Positions 13,601 through 23,485 are shown, numbered from the stretch's first letter. The stretch is 47,637 nt of DNA from Acanthaster planci (GCF_001949145.1 NW_019091622.1:165271-212907), one strand, 5' to 3'. Translations and numbers: made by a program. Notes: generated from the letters alone by a model not told the origin.

Positions 13601-16600
13601 CGACATTGTTAAAACAACATTTCATAGGGAAACATTCTTCTGATCACTTCTGGAAAGATCACTGTCATGTACGTGCAGCGGTCATGTTGCCGAGCAGTCT
13701 GGTGCTCATCATGTACATGTGCCAGTGATTTTTCACTGTGAATTCCATCGGGACCTCTAGGACCATGTCAATGATGGCAGCAGTGTAGTTGTTAAGGAGT
13801 AGTGCTCATTTAGCCCTTTAATGACTCCTACATTCTACATCAGTTGTATTCTCAGCATTATACACTGTAGGGATTATCTATACGCTGTCACCGTACACAA
13901 AATACTAATTCCGGTTTGGACTCATAACAAGTGACAGTGGCATATTTGCATGAAATCACGTGTAACAAGGGTGGAAATAATCTTAAAAATTGTTTGGGAT
14001 CTTAATTTTTTCTTTTTGTTTATTGTGTCAGCACGGATTTTGTTGCTTTGCGTAGAAATGCTTTGCATGCTGTAGTGTTGCTCAAATAAACTAACTGCAT
14101 GTTGACATGACTACTAATTCTCTGCTTTGTCCAAGTTTCATCCAATCAAAGATTTCTGGAAAACAACAGCAAAACAGAATGCATCTTTTTTTTTTCTCTG
14201 GGCATGAGCCCTCTCTGTATTTTGTTTTTAAAGAGAGTTTTTGCCAAAGTAAACATGTCAGCGAATCTGTGTTTTCTGTGTTACATTTTCCAAGTGTCTT
14301 CTTGTACTTTCCTACCCTCTCAGTAACCTTCAATACCTGTCGTGAGCTCAGTTTCTGAGTCTTTGTTTTTCCACCAAAGTTTCCCTCATTTTGTGATGAC
14401 CTCCTCTTCTCTGCCAGTTCTCCTTTTTGTGCACCTTTCCAATTCCCTGCTCCTGTTTTCCTATTTTCTGTTTCTTCCAGCAACAGATTCTTCGGAGGTT
14501 GTCATCCTGTACACTTTCTTACCCTTGATTTTTTTACCGTAGTATTTATTTGGCTGTACCTTGTAGATACTAATTTTATCATAGTCCTTTACCTTTTTTG
14601 CTTTGGTTACACTTGTCCTCTTTTTCTCCACTTCTGAACTAACAATTCCTATTTTTTTTTGGGTTCTAGATTTCCCTACACTTTGTGTCTTTTAACGTCT
14701 GAAAGTTTCTTCTGTCTAACTTTTCGTTCGCTTTCCTATGTAGAACTCCTTGCTTCTTCACCTTTATGTTTCAGGAAGACTCTTGGAGATTGTTTTTTTT
14801 TTTTTTTCATTTTTTTGAGGTCGTTGTGGCTAGCCTGTTGTTCATGGCATTTAGCTTGCGTTGCTTGCACCGCCCGTAATCCACTGCTGCAAAAAGTCAG
14901 ATTTTTTCTTCTTTTTGTGATAAAGCTTTGAATTCATAGCTAGTTTTGATTAAGTACCAAGCGTTGGCAGCAAACAAAAAAATATTTACCACTTGGCATT
15001 GTGGAATTTTTGTTCAATTTTTTGGTAAGTGAAGAGGTTTTCTGATAACAGTCAAAGAGCTTTTGCCGTTGTTTGAGAAACAATTCACAGCTGCAGTTCA
15101 TTTCTGTTGGGCTGGTAGACCTCATGTGCTGAAGCTGCCAAAGGCTGCCAATGCAACTGACTATTGAGTACATGTGATAATATTGGCGATGCCAAGCACC
15201 CATGCAAACTTGCATGAACCGCAGGCAACCACAGCCAAAGTGTCTTTGCCAAAGTTGTTGGTTTACTGTTTGTTTGTTTGGTTTTTGATTTGTTTGCATC
15301 AACCGGGGTCTTTTTTGTTTGACAACTTCTTTCCCTGTTAGCCGGAACCGGTAGAAGACTTCAGCCATTTGCAGCCCGCCCAGCAGCGTCGAGAACTCCA
15401 AAAGAAAATCGACGAGCTGCAAGGTCAAGTGGACCAGGAAATCAAGTCCAAGTGAGAACTTTAACCCTCTGCTCTCTCTCTCTCTCTCTGGGGATGCCAG
15501 TTTTCAGGCAAAAGCCCAGTCCCAGGCTTATTCATTTGAAATGTTGGGCCAATTTCAGGCATTAACAAGTTATGTTCATGCTCCTCTGCTCTGGACGTGA
15601 ACCTGACTGGCATCTCTGTCTTTGCTCCTTTCAGTCTTCCAACAAACAATTTCTTGGCTGTAGAGCTGAAGCTGACGAAATCTTGCTTGGTTGATCAGTA
15701 CCCCGGTGTGTTTTGTGGCATGAATGCTGTGCGTCTTAGAATTGGTGTTGGATAGATGATCTGTCTCTTTTTGAGTTAAACACAGTTCTGCCTTTTGACG
15801 TGTCAAAGGTGTTTGTTTGTTTGTTTACTTGTCAGTGTTCTGGAGGCTACCCTCGACTTGTAATTTGAAGAAATCGGCTTTAAAAATTGTCATTGTGTGA
15901 CTTTACTCATAAGAACCAGGGAATGACATACGGCATGCGGGCAGTGGGTCACACATGTGGATGTTGCGCAGTCATGCGACCAAGTTTCAACAGAATGGAC
16001 ACAAAAGCACAGCATCTCTGGGTATTGCAGAGCACTGACTAACGCAGTGCTGTGGGAAGTCTCCTTTTGTTGGGTAAAATTTGGACTGGGATTTTGTGCT
16101 GATCAAGAATTTTTGTTGTAACTACCATTCAACACGTGTGTGGCCCAAAGACTGCTAACAAGAATGCATGTATGTGACAAAATTTCATTTGAATGTGCAC
16201 AAACAATAGCATGTCTGTGAGACGGAAATGCACCCAGGCATTGGTGCAAAGTGGAATGGTGCTCAAGTGCTCTTCAGTAACGGTGTTACATAAGGAGCGT
16301 GGTTATCCGTACTGTACATGCAGTGTGGTCTCAATAGGTCAAGATGCAAAGTTGTCAAGAGTGATACAGTCTGACTGCCTTGTTCCCTCGCTTGTGACCC
16401 TCCCTCTCCCCTCCCTCTGCAGGGAAGCGTTGCTGAAGATGAGGGAGGTGTACACCAAAAACCCCACTCTGGGCGACCCAGCCACCGTGGAGAGCCAGCT
16501 GGCCCTCATCGGGAAGAAGGTGGATACGTTACGGCTGGAGCTGCAGAAGTACCAAGTAAGCGCCACACACTGTTGTCGGCAAGAGTGTGAGTCGGTCTGA

Positions 16601-19600
16601 GGGATAAAAGCGCGTAGCTCACGGTTTTTTTTATCCCACGGGAAGTGGGAGGCCAAGTTCGTGAATTGCCATCAGAAGATGGAGCTCAGCTGACTCACAA
16701 GCTGAGCAAAAATCTGCAGGCTGCATCGTGTTTTTGGCTAAGCCAAGGTTTTCTGGGCTTAGCAGGTCTGACCTACGTAGCAGAAGGTGTTGCTAAATTC
16801 TGTTTGAAAAGCGTAAATTTTGCGTCCTGTTTTTTGGCTGAGTTGAAGTTTTGTGCACTTGACAAACTTGGCAATCCTGCGAAATTGGCCAGCCCTCTCA
16901 GCATCTGTTCCGTAGGAAGCTGTCCAATCATCAATGTCCGTAGCAGTGTAGAGCAACGTAGACTCACAGGTTCTTAGTACGCAGAGCCCCATAAAACCCT
17001 CTTGGAATTGGCTGCCAACTGGGCTGATGATTAGTGCTAGCCTTTACTCAAGGCGCACGTGGCTACCTGGTAGTCTGCATCGTGCTATAGCAGCAGGGCA
17101 TGCGTTTTGTGTCCAGGTAGCCCCATGCGCCTTGAGTAAAGGTTAGATTAGTGCAGAATCGGTCCCTATTCAGTAAGTAGATCCAAGTTCTTCATTGAGA
17201 TATTTGATAAGTTGAGCAATATGACATAGAAGCACCGCATCCTAGCTGGCAAATTTGCCCAAATGTTCACAAAGTAGACGTTCCGTGTAGCGTACACATA
17301 AGTGCAGAACTCGTCAGTGCAGAAGTTAGTTTAAAGAATATGAAACCATTAGTCGGCAGGTATTCTGAAAACAAGGAATTCACTTCTCTGTAGACAATGT
17401 GGTACAGTTTTTTTTTAGTCCTCATCTCATTGTCTCTGCCCATCCTGTAGCTGTTTTGTCAGATCTGTGAATGTCTGCTTTCTATATCACATCCTTTCTG
17501 ATCTGTGCATGACAAAACAATTTTTCTTTGGTAAATATCTTTTAAGAAGCACGGAAAGGAATGGGCCAAACTGCAGGAAGCTCTGTGCAGCTGACACGCT
17601 TGATTATTGTACATTTGTCATTTAAATCATTTGCAGGCAGTCTTAACTTTGATTGGGGACAGTGGGTCGTTCCCCCTCCCCGAAGCTTAATTAAAATCTT
17701 TTTAGTGCATGGGTTCTAAACAGATATGAAAGAGATATCTTCACATCTTGTCATTACCTGCTCATTAATTTCACCTGAGTTTTTAAAACTTTCCCAACAA
17801 GTTTTGGGTTTTCTTGGATTTTTTTACAAGCCGGCATGGAATGAAGACCCACAAGTTGATGGTTCTTTTTTTCCCCCGTGTTTCCCTAGCTGTGTTTTTG
17901 GAATTCTCCAAAATCTCCTCTGTAGATGAAACTGTTACGTCATATTTCAACTGCCAAGGGGTGTCAAAATTAGTAAGGGCTGGACCTTGCTTTACTCCAT
18001 CCTGTAAAATCATGCTGAACCTCCCAGTGAAATTTGAAGGGTTTGAGACAAAAAATTTCAGCCCTAAAAAAAACCACCAAGTCTGACGTGGTGGCGTTTT
18101 CCTGATCACACAATATCCTGAGGTGCCTAATCCATCCACTTCTTTCCATTCTGTGTCCACACAGAAGTACATGGGCTATTCAGCGTATAGCAATAAAGTG
18201 AGTAACTCACTACCGTCAGATAGTGTAAGTATGGGGCCCCGTGCTGGGTCCACCAGTCCATGCTTCAAGCCTTGCCTGCTGCGCTGTTTTTACTCCCTTG
18301 GCGGCCATTTTTTTTGTCCTCACTTAACGTCAAGGATACTCGCTTTGTGAAAAAAAAAACTTCACCTACGAGATCTTTTTGAGCAGATTAAGCGTAGGTC
18401 ATTTTACTTTACGAACTGTAGTTTTCAATTCTTCACTTTATTTACTGGGCTTTAAGAAGAGATCTTTTTTCCGTAAAACCTTTCCTCTCATTGTCTCTCT
18501 TGTCATCTGTGGGTAAAAAGCTTTCAGTCTGGTACCTGTCTCATCCCCTATGATGTCTCAAAAGCCAAACTCTGGGCTTGCACAGAAACAATACAGAAAG
18601 GCTTAGATTAAGTTCCAGGTTCTTCTAACACGAACTTGTGCATTCTGTGTTTGGCCCTCCCCATAAAAGTCAGTGTAAACTGGTCAAAGAAGTTTGCTCA
18701 ACTCAGCTAACTTCTCACCAGACCTGTTTGGCCAATATTGGATATTTGTTTTAAACCAAGTCACATCATTTATTGATAAGTGACACTCTCATCCAAGTGT
18801 TTTCGAGGGCCTAGTCATTCGGCGACACTTCATCCACATCTGTCAGCATGCTTTTCATTTGAGCGTGCTCAGACAACACCGCCTCTCTGTCGTTCGATAA
18901 GGAATCAAAGCTTTTCCAGTTTCTCTTGCCTGTATCTATTCAAAACATATCTCTGCTCACTTCATGTTTCCCACTGAAACTTTTTCTCCAGTTTTTCGAA
19001 GCTTTTCCATCGAACTCTCTGCTAGTTTATTATTGCAGATGGAGCATTGTTGAAAATGCCAGGAACTTAATTGTAGGGGGACTTATTCGGTGTATTTCTC
19101 AACTCCGACAGGGCCTACCGTGGCAATCCTATTAAAAAAAAAATAATACAATAAAAAAAAAGTAGTTGACGGGACATAGTAGAATTGTTTAGATGCATAT
19201 TTTTCTAGATGTGCTTGTTATTTAAGGAAGTGATTAAAGAAAGAGTTACCTTTTCAAGCAAAGGGGAAAGAAATTTGGCTTAGTTTGGTGCAAAGCTCAA
19301 AAGTCAGAGGGAAACAAATGGTCGTCAAAGGAAGCCGGCGCATTCCAATAAACTGCGAGAAATGTTCAGCGGAAACTGGTGTTTTAGATTCGTTGAAGCG
19401 GGCTGCCAGGCCTGTTTTGTTTTTTCTCGGCGGCATGGTTTGTTTTCCTTGTGTACCAGCATGTCTACTTCCTTTTTGTTTTGCAGCGTCTTATTGATTT
19501 TCTGAGTTTTTGCAATGTTTGAATGTTGTGACTGGTTTCTGTTTCATTCTGTTATGATGCAAATGTTATTTTTGCATTGTGTGAAATAACTGCAGGTCTA

Positions 19601-22600
19601 ACTTTTTTTTTCCCTCTAAGACCAAGGTCGACATATGGTTGAATGGAATCTTTGATATAATCCCCCCCCTCGTGTCCTTCTCCAGTCAACAAATTTCTCT
19701 CATCTCATTCCACATTCTCCCATCACGGTCGACGTCCTACACTTCATAAATTATTTCAACACGTGTAGATTTTCATGGTACATGTACATTGTCTGCTTGG
19801 GTTTTGTGAGAACAGCGATTGAGAATGAAAAAAAAAACCTTTCCACGTGTTCATGGTGTCCATTTTAGTTTTATGTAGGTATTCCTGTAACTGCATCTTG
19901 CATGAAAGATTGACGTCGGCACTTTTGATCATTTCGATTTGGACGAGCAAGTCTGAAGGTTGCCCTTTTTTAGTCTGTATTTTCCGTAGTTCTTGTCAGA
20001 GGATATATCAGAACAATTGTGCGGTTTGCTGTATTAAGTAACTCTAGAAACGATCCTTGTTGGTTTGCATGCAAGACAACTTATTTTATCTTCATAGTTC
20101 ATGTACAAACGGCTCTGGCTGTGTCTAGTCGAGTGGCTATTGCTGGCAGGAACACACACTTCTATTGGAAGTGGCTGTGAGCCATTAGCGTTTGGCGCGG
20201 GCCTTTGATGGCTATGATGGACTCTGTATAGGAAAGATAAGTGGCCTGCTCGGGTCAAATGAGAAAGGCCACATTGCTTGCGTGCAGTGGTTTGCACGTG
20301 CCGACTGCGTGGGGTTCGTGTAGCAAGTTTGCTGCTGAATGTGTTGCGTGATTGCAAGGGAAGAGCACTTCCTGGGCATACTCGCACGGCAGCTTATCGG
20401 CACTGAGTTTATCTGTAATAATAGTGATAGTTCTCTTGTGCTGCACAGGGCATAGTTACACACAAACTCTACGACGATCTTTACAACTTGACAGTCTGAT
20501 TTGATTGGATGAACCTGGACCTGTGAATGCTGACCCTCAAACCTTTGGAGTTTGAGAATGTCCCTCATGTCCAGGCTGAAGCAAAAAAAAAAACATTTTT
20601 GTGAAGTGTCCGAATCTGAGACAAACTTTATTAAACGTGCAGAAAATCTAATACCCGGAGTTTGGTGCTCGCAACCAGTCACTAGCAACATAGATTGCAT
20701 GGTGTTTTGGCTGGTAACCGTGTTAGGTTTAAGCTGTGTTGTTTTGTGATTAGAAGTTCCATGGCATGAACCCAAGACTTGAACCTCTCTTTTAGCTGTT
20801 GAGTTTTTGTGACATCTGCTTTGGTTTTCTTGTGCCAGTTTATAAAAAAAGTTCACAATACCAAAAAAAAAAGAAGAAGATTTGACAAACGTCAGATATT
20901 CTCAGTGTTGCTTTGGTGTCTAAACACTGCGGAATATTATTTTTACTCTCTTTTTTTTTTTTTTTTTCACTCGGACCGCAGAACTACAAGGCTGTGGCTG
21001 AGGGCAAATCGATGACACCGCAGGGCACACCGCAGGGTACACCCCAGGGCACGCCGCATGGCACACCCCACAGCACGCCCATAGCCGACAGGGCGGTCAG
21101 CACCAAGGCAGCCTCCAACCTCAGCCTGGGGGAAGCCGGTTACGAGGAGCAACAGCAGGCACCGGAGTCTAACCAGTCCAGCCCCTCCAGGGAGCCCCCA
21201 CAGAACAGTGACACCACGGACGTCGCCTTGTCTCCCGGTGAAAGTGTTACAAGGTCGGTAGTCTGTCTGAGTCCAAAAGCCACTTTTGCCCAGTAATTTT
21301 GCTGAAGTTTTCATTAGATAAAGCAAAGAGAGCTCTGTGTTTCGATTGGTCACTCAGTGTGACACTTCAATGAAAAATGGAAACCTTGTGGGTGGAAAAA
21401 TGCTGGAGTTTTTGGTCGATTTCCATTATGTGTGGATTCTTTTGAAGGTCTTGTATACTACAAGTGGCTTTGGCAACGTCAGAATCATTTTGCTGGATTG
21501 AGTCCTGTATGCACCTCAGGATGTACTTACGTGATGTTTGAACCACACACATCCGATTCTAATTTAGAACCGTTTGTCCTTGGCTTGAAGGGCCCTCCAC
21601 AAGGAGGGTGGAAGCCTTTTGAGTCTGTGTTTGAATAGTTTAGTGGGAGTTTCATTCCACTTGTGTCAGCAGAGTGCAACACAAGAAGGGGTGTATAAGC
21701 GATGGTACTCCNNNNNNNNNNNNNNNNNNNNNNNNNNNNNNNNNNNNNNNNNNNNNNNNNNNNNNNNNNNNNNNNNNNNNNNNNNNNNNNNNNNNNNNNN
21801 NNNNNNNNNNNNNNNNNNNNNNNNNNNNNNNNNNNNNNNNNNNNNNNNNNNNNNNNNNNNNNNNNNNNNNNNNNNNNNNNNNNNNNNNNNNNNNNNNNNN
21901 NNNNNNNNNNNNNNNNNNNNNNNNNNNNNNNNNNNNNNNNNNNNNNNNNNNNNNNNNNNNNNNNNNNNNNNNNNNNNNNNNNNNNNNNNNNNNNNNNNNN
22001 NNNNNNNNNNNNNNNNNNNNNNNNNNNNNNNNNNNNNNNNNNNNNNNNNNNNNNNNNNNNNNNNNNNNNNNNNNNNNNNNNNNNNNNNNNNNNNNNNNNN
22101 NNNNNNNNNNNNNNNNNNNNNNNNNNNNNNNNNNNNNNNNNNNNNNNNNNNNNNNNNNNNNNNNNNNNNNNNNNNNNNNNNNNNNNNNNNNNNNNNNNNN
22201 NNNNNNNNNNNNNNNNNNNNNNNNNNNNNNNNNNNNNNNNNNNNNNNNNNNNNNNNNNNNNNNNNNNNNNNNNNNNNNNNNNNNNNNNNNNNNNNNNNNN
22301 NNNNNNNNNNNNNNNNNNNNNNNTGTACATAAGTGATGGTACTCCAATACTGGTTTTTGCACTCTCAGAAGTCAAACCAGACATTAAAACTGTGCTCATT
22401 GTGCCACTCCTGACTGTTGGACAATCCTTCCTCTTGTGACCTCTGCCCTCAAAACCCTAGACCTTTGACCTGGTCTCATGTTACCTGCTCTTTCCCTTGC
22501 ACTTCCTTTTATTGCAGTCCGGTCTCTTCCAGGCAAGAGAGCTTCTACGAAGGCGTGGAGGACGACTTTGAAGATCTCCCTCAAGTCAAAGCTAAATTTC

Positions 22601-23485
22601 CATTTCACAGTGAGTGCCTGTTTTTTGTCTCAGTTGTGTGTCAAGAAAAGAGCTTACAACACCGCAGGTTTCCAATAAACATTGCAACTTTTTCCAACAC
22701 CTGTCATAGCTCAAGTACACCGTTATTCCTCTGAGTCACAGAAGTCATACCTTTCTGATTAACCACTCCACTGCAGAGTCAAAATATACGACTTTCAAGT
22801 GTTCTTAAGACAAATTTCTGTCTGCAGAGTCGAGAGTGCTTGAGTTGGAGGCCTGTGGCTCATTGTTTCAATTGCACTTTTCAAAGTTCCTGGCTTTTGT
22901 TGCCATACTCAAATATAGTTCTGTTCTGGTTCTGGTTTAGTTCTGTTCTAACTGTTTCATGCCAAAGAAATAATAAGTTATCAGTGGTGTAACCCCAAAA
23001 TTTTCAAAGTCAGATTTGAATATTTGCAAGCAATAAACTGGTCGCGAACATAGGTTTCAAGAGATCAGGCCTATCTACTCAGTGCAAGAACAAGAGAGGG
23101 TGTGCTTTTATATGGCAGAGACTGTCCTTTAGTGGGAACTCCACCATGTGCGGACACAGGTGTATGCATGTTTTGAGCACACCAACCAGTTTCTGTTGGA
23201 ATGTGTGTGGCCTCTGGGATGTTTGCCAGGTAGTAAGATGAAATTTCTCCCTCCAACCTGTCGCTTCTTTCAAGTGGGTGGCGGATAGACATGCCGTGGT
23301 CCACTCTGAGTAATTTGCTTTTATTTTTCCCCCTTTATCCAGGTGAGGATGAGAACTCGTTGAGCATCGAGGTGGGCAACGTGCTGGAGGTGGTGGAGGA
23401 GGACACCGGTGACGGCTGGACCCGCGTCCGGCGGGGAGATGAGGAGGGCTTCGTGCCAACCTCCTACCTGGACTTTGAGTCATGA
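1603..23485 (+). CDS. FNBP1: FNBP1/TOCA-1/CIP4-family F-BAR, HR1 and SH3 protein (5' end outside window)
   Basis: Spliced gene, 5'-partial. Exons: 1603-1653, 3258-3468, 4136-4240, 4921-5049, 6592-6738, 7371-7580, 11518-11589, 15342-15451, 16423-16555, (optional 18165-18197 or -18224), 20982-21253, 22518-22609, 23343-23485. Phases close throughout and give about 558 residues without the optional exon. Domain order is F-BAR (missing its first ~50 residues), basic linker, HR1, Thr/Pro-rich linker, SH3. Recognisable blocks are [58 protein letters not shown] and [13 protein letters not shown] with PTSYL. In this family the F-BAR dimer bends membrane, HR1 binds GTP-Cdc42 and SH3 recruits N-WASP, dynamin or formins during endocytosis and actin assembly. 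Vertebrates have three paralogues; an invertebrate gene is probably co-orthologous to all three, so the symbol is approximate. No first exon with a start codon was found in 1-1602. Confidence 0.9.
1654..3257 (+). other. Intron with hAT-like element
   Basis: Intron between two F-BAR exons. It holds the element at 2454-3169 and otherwise shows no exon or RNA gene that I can support. Confidence 0.6.
2454..3169. mobile_element. Non-autonomous hAT-like element, CAGGGTT...AACCCTG ends
   Basis: Left end 'cagggtttgcacgcc' is followed by several cctggaaa repeats. The right end is the reverse complement, 'gggtgtatgaaccctg', preceded by 'cctggaaaatcctggaaaag'. CAGGGTT ends with subterminal CCTGGAAA motifs are typical of hAT-derived MITEs in many animals. 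The 8-base flanks do not form a clean duplication, so superfamily assignment is inference. The interior has no transposase. Confidence 0.55.
3258..3468 (+). CDS. FNBP1: F-BAR exon ([15 protein letters not shown]...KKMDQ)
   Basis: The acceptor is ctccccaccag and the donor is CAG|GTGAGG. It is 211 bases: one base closes the Thr codon begun in the previous exon, then 70 codons follow, ending in phase 0. The residues align with the central helices of the F-BAR domain (vertebrate counterpart starts with F-T/S and ends K-Q-M-D). The helix is rich in Lys, Arg, Glu and Ala, as expected for the membrane-binding bundle. Confidence 0.92.
3469..4135 (+). other. Intron
   Basis: About 670 bases with no supported gene, RNA or repeat. 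It ends in a strong polypyrimidine tract, tttttttttctgaccag. Confidence 0.7.
4136..4240 (+). CDS. FNBP1: F-BAR exon ([12 protein letters not shown]...QVSK)
   Basis: The exon is 105 bases, 35 codons, phase 0 at both ends. The acceptor is ctgaccag and the donor is AAG|GTAGTT. It corresponds to the family segment FEKxDxDxxxxxADVEKAK in the long F-BAR helices: here [18 protein letters not shown] is visible. Confidence 0.92.
4481..4850. mobile_element. Palindromic MITE, family A copy 1 (ATAAGCC...GGCTTAT)
   Basis: This intronic element has arms of about 130 bases. The left arm runs 'ataagcctccttgcgagtt' then 'aacaatttgaattc' then 'ggggcaagcttttgc'. The right arm carries the same blocks in reverse complement, ending 'aactcgcaaaaggcttat'. 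A second copy in the opposite orientation lies at 39418-39672, so this is a dispersed family. There is no coding capacity. Confidence 0.8.
4921..5049 (+). CDS. FNBP1: F-BAR exon ([14 protein letters not shown]...ELPGVFK)
   Basis: The exon is 129 bases, 43 codons, phase 0. The acceptor is atgcacag and the donor is AAA|GTAAGT. It matches the family block with KNEYxxxLQxxNxxQHxHYY, followed by the P-x-I/V-F segment. Here these read [20 protein letters not shown] and LPGVFK. Confidence 0.93.
5050..6591 (+). other. Intron
   Basis: About 1.5 kb without a supported exon. Short open frames on both strands lack family similarity and splice context. Confidence 0.65.
6592..6738 (+). CDS. FNBP1: F-BAR C-terminal exon ([12 protein letters not shown]...VNPEE)
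   Basis: The exon is 147 bases, 49 codons, phase 0. The acceptor is caatttgcag and the donor is [18 protein letters not shown] and [10 protein letters not shown] are among the best conserved blocks of the FNBP1/CIP4 family, close to the end of the F-BAR domain. Confidence 0.95.
7371..7580 (+). CDS. FNBP1: End of F-BAR and start of basic linker ([19 protein letters not shown]...IWSK)
   Basis: The exon is 210 bases, 70 codons, phase 0. The acceptor is gtcccgacag and the donor is [20 protein letters not shown] matches the family block YKSGFEPPGD. It is followed by an acidic stretch and then a basic [14 protein letters not shown] segment, which corresponds to the K/R-rich linker after the F-BAR. 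Confidence 0.93.
9561..9640. repeat. Near-perfect hairpin, ~36-base arms
   Basis: Left arm ctagccccagtctgtggccc continues to 'cactggagtagac'. The right arm is its reverse complement with a few changes, ending 'gactagggctag'. The loop is only a few bases. It looks like a minimal foldback MITE; no target-site duplication was identified. Confidence 0.7.
9751..9808. repeat. (CAAA)n microsatellite
   Basis: About fourteen uninterrupted CAAA units followed by a short A run. Confidence 0.95.
11518..11589 (+). CDS. FNBP1: Linker exon, 72 bases ([20 protein letters not shown]...)
   Basis: Preceded by a long pyrimidine tract ending cccctgccag and followed by AAG|GTATAT. It is exactly 24 codons and phase 0 at both ends, matching the phase of its neighbours. 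The encoded [14 protein letters not shown] is similar in position and flavour to the K-P-x-I-x-x-F-R-S-L-K-R segment just before HR1 in vertebrate relatives. Because it is symmetric, it may be a skipped (cassette) exon. Confidence 0.72.
11590..15341 (+). other. Long intron
   Basis: About 3.75 kb of pyrimidine-rich and AT-rich sequence with homopolymer T runs. I found no supportable exon or RNA gene. Confidence 0.6.
15342..15451 (+). CDS. FNBP1: HR1 domain exon 1 ([19 protein letters not shown]...)
   Basis: The acceptor is ttccctgttag and the donor is CCAA|GTGAGA. It is 110 bases and ends with two bases of a Lys codon completed by the next exon. EDFSHLxPxQxRxxLQxxIDEL is diagnostic for the start of the HR1 coiled coil that binds Cdc42 in TOCA-1 and CIP4. 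Confidence 0.95.
15452..16422 (+). other. Intron within the HR1 domain
   Basis: About 970 bases. It contains short CT and GTTT simple repeats and no supported gene. Confidence 0.65.
16423..16555 (+). CDS. FNBP1: HR1 domain exon 2 ([20 protein letters not shown]...)
   Basis: The acceptor is tccctctgcag and the donor is CAA|GTAAGC. It is 133 bases: one base completes Lys, then 44 codons follow, phase 0 at the end. ALxKMxxVYxKNPxxGDPA and the following [11 protein letters not shown] match the second half of the HR1 domain. Confidence 0.95.
16556..18164 (+). other. Intron with 108-base MITE
   Basis: About 1.6 kb. It contains a complete short inverted-repeat element with a 9-base duplication at 17038-17145; nothing else is supported. 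Confidence 0.65.
17038..17145. mobile_element. Short MITE with 33-base TIRs and 9-base TSD
   Basis: The direct repeat gattagtgc flanks the element at 17029-17037 and 17146-17154. The terminal inverted repeats start TAGCCTTTACTCAAGGCGCA on the left and TAACCTTTACTCAAGGCGCA on the right (reverse complement). They match at about 30 of 33 positions. A 9-base duplication is compatible with Mutator-type families, or with hAT if one base is fortuitous. The whole element is only 108 bases. Confidence 0.85.
18165..18224 (+). CDS. FNBP1: Possible cassette exon with two donors ([11 protein letters not shown]...)
   Basis: The strong acceptor ctgtgtccacacag precedes an open stretch that can end at AAA|GTGAGT (18197, 11 codons) or at AGT|GTAAGT (18224, 20 codons). 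Both are phase 0, like the flanking exons. Skipping it joins QKYQ to NYKAVAEGK, which resembles the family's QKYEAWLAEVEGK, so the core isoform probably lacks it. It rests on splice signals and phase alone. Confidence 0.5.
18225..20981 (+). other. Intron
   Basis: About 2.75 kb. The 214-residue minus-strand frame at 20212-20856 is not recognisable and is probably chance. No other feature is supported. Confidence 0.6.
20982..21253 (+). CDS. FNBP1: Linker exon with GTPQ repeats (NYKAVAEGK...SPGESVT)
   Basis: The acceptor is ttcactcggaccgcag after a long T run; the donor is ACAAG|GTCGGT. It is 272 bases, ending two bases into a codon. It begins with the end of HR1 (NYKAVAEGK). About five tandem 12-base units encoding T-P-Q/H-G/S follow, then a Ser/Pro/Gln-rich linker of the kind that precedes SH3 in this family. 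The linker is expected to be disordered. Confidence 0.88.
21015..21080 (+). repeat. Coding 12-base tandem repeat (acaccgcagggc)
   Basis: Five or so imperfect copies of a 12-base unit inside the exon give repeated Thr-Pro-Gln/His-Gly/Ser. The unit length is a multiple of three, so copy-number change would keep the frame. Confidence 0.85.
21254..22517 (+). other. Intron containing a 612-base assembly gap
   Basis: N run at 21712-22323. The sequence immediately before the gap (gtgtataagcgatggtactcc) and after it (tacataagtgatggtactcc) is nearly identical, so the gap probably hides tandem repeats. An additional exon in the gap cannot be excluded. Confidence 0.85.
22518..22609 (+). CDS. FNBP1: Exon before and into the SH3 domain ([20 protein letters not shown]...)
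   Basis: The acceptor is ttttattgcag and the donor is CACA|GTGAGT. The first base completes the Ser codon and the exon ends one base into another. It encodes an acidic VEDDFEDLP stretch equivalent to the family's FDDEFEDDxPLP, then the first SH3 strand (VKAKFPFH). A second in-frame acceptor, ctcttccag, lies 15 bases downstream (exon start 22533). Confidence 0.92.
22610..23342 (+). other. Last intron
   Basis: About 730 bases splitting the SH3 domain; no other feature seen. Confidence 0.7.
23343..23485 (+). CDS. FNBP1: Terminal exon: SH3 domain and stop
   Basis: The acceptor is ccctttatccag. Two bases complete a Ser codon, then 46 codons and TGA at 23483-23485. [13 protein letters not shown] followed by GFVPTSYL carries the conserved SH3 Trp and the P-x-x-Y motif that form the proline-peptide groove. 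The protein ends DFES, shorter than the vertebrate tails. Confidence 0.95.

Noticed and set aside
20212-20856. 214-codon minus-strand open frame
   Set aside because: Unrecognisable, low-complexity stretches, and located within an intron without GC-rich third positions typical of the real exons here.
21527-22399. Long open frames across the N run
   Set aside because: They exist only because N codons are read as open; no real coding evidence.
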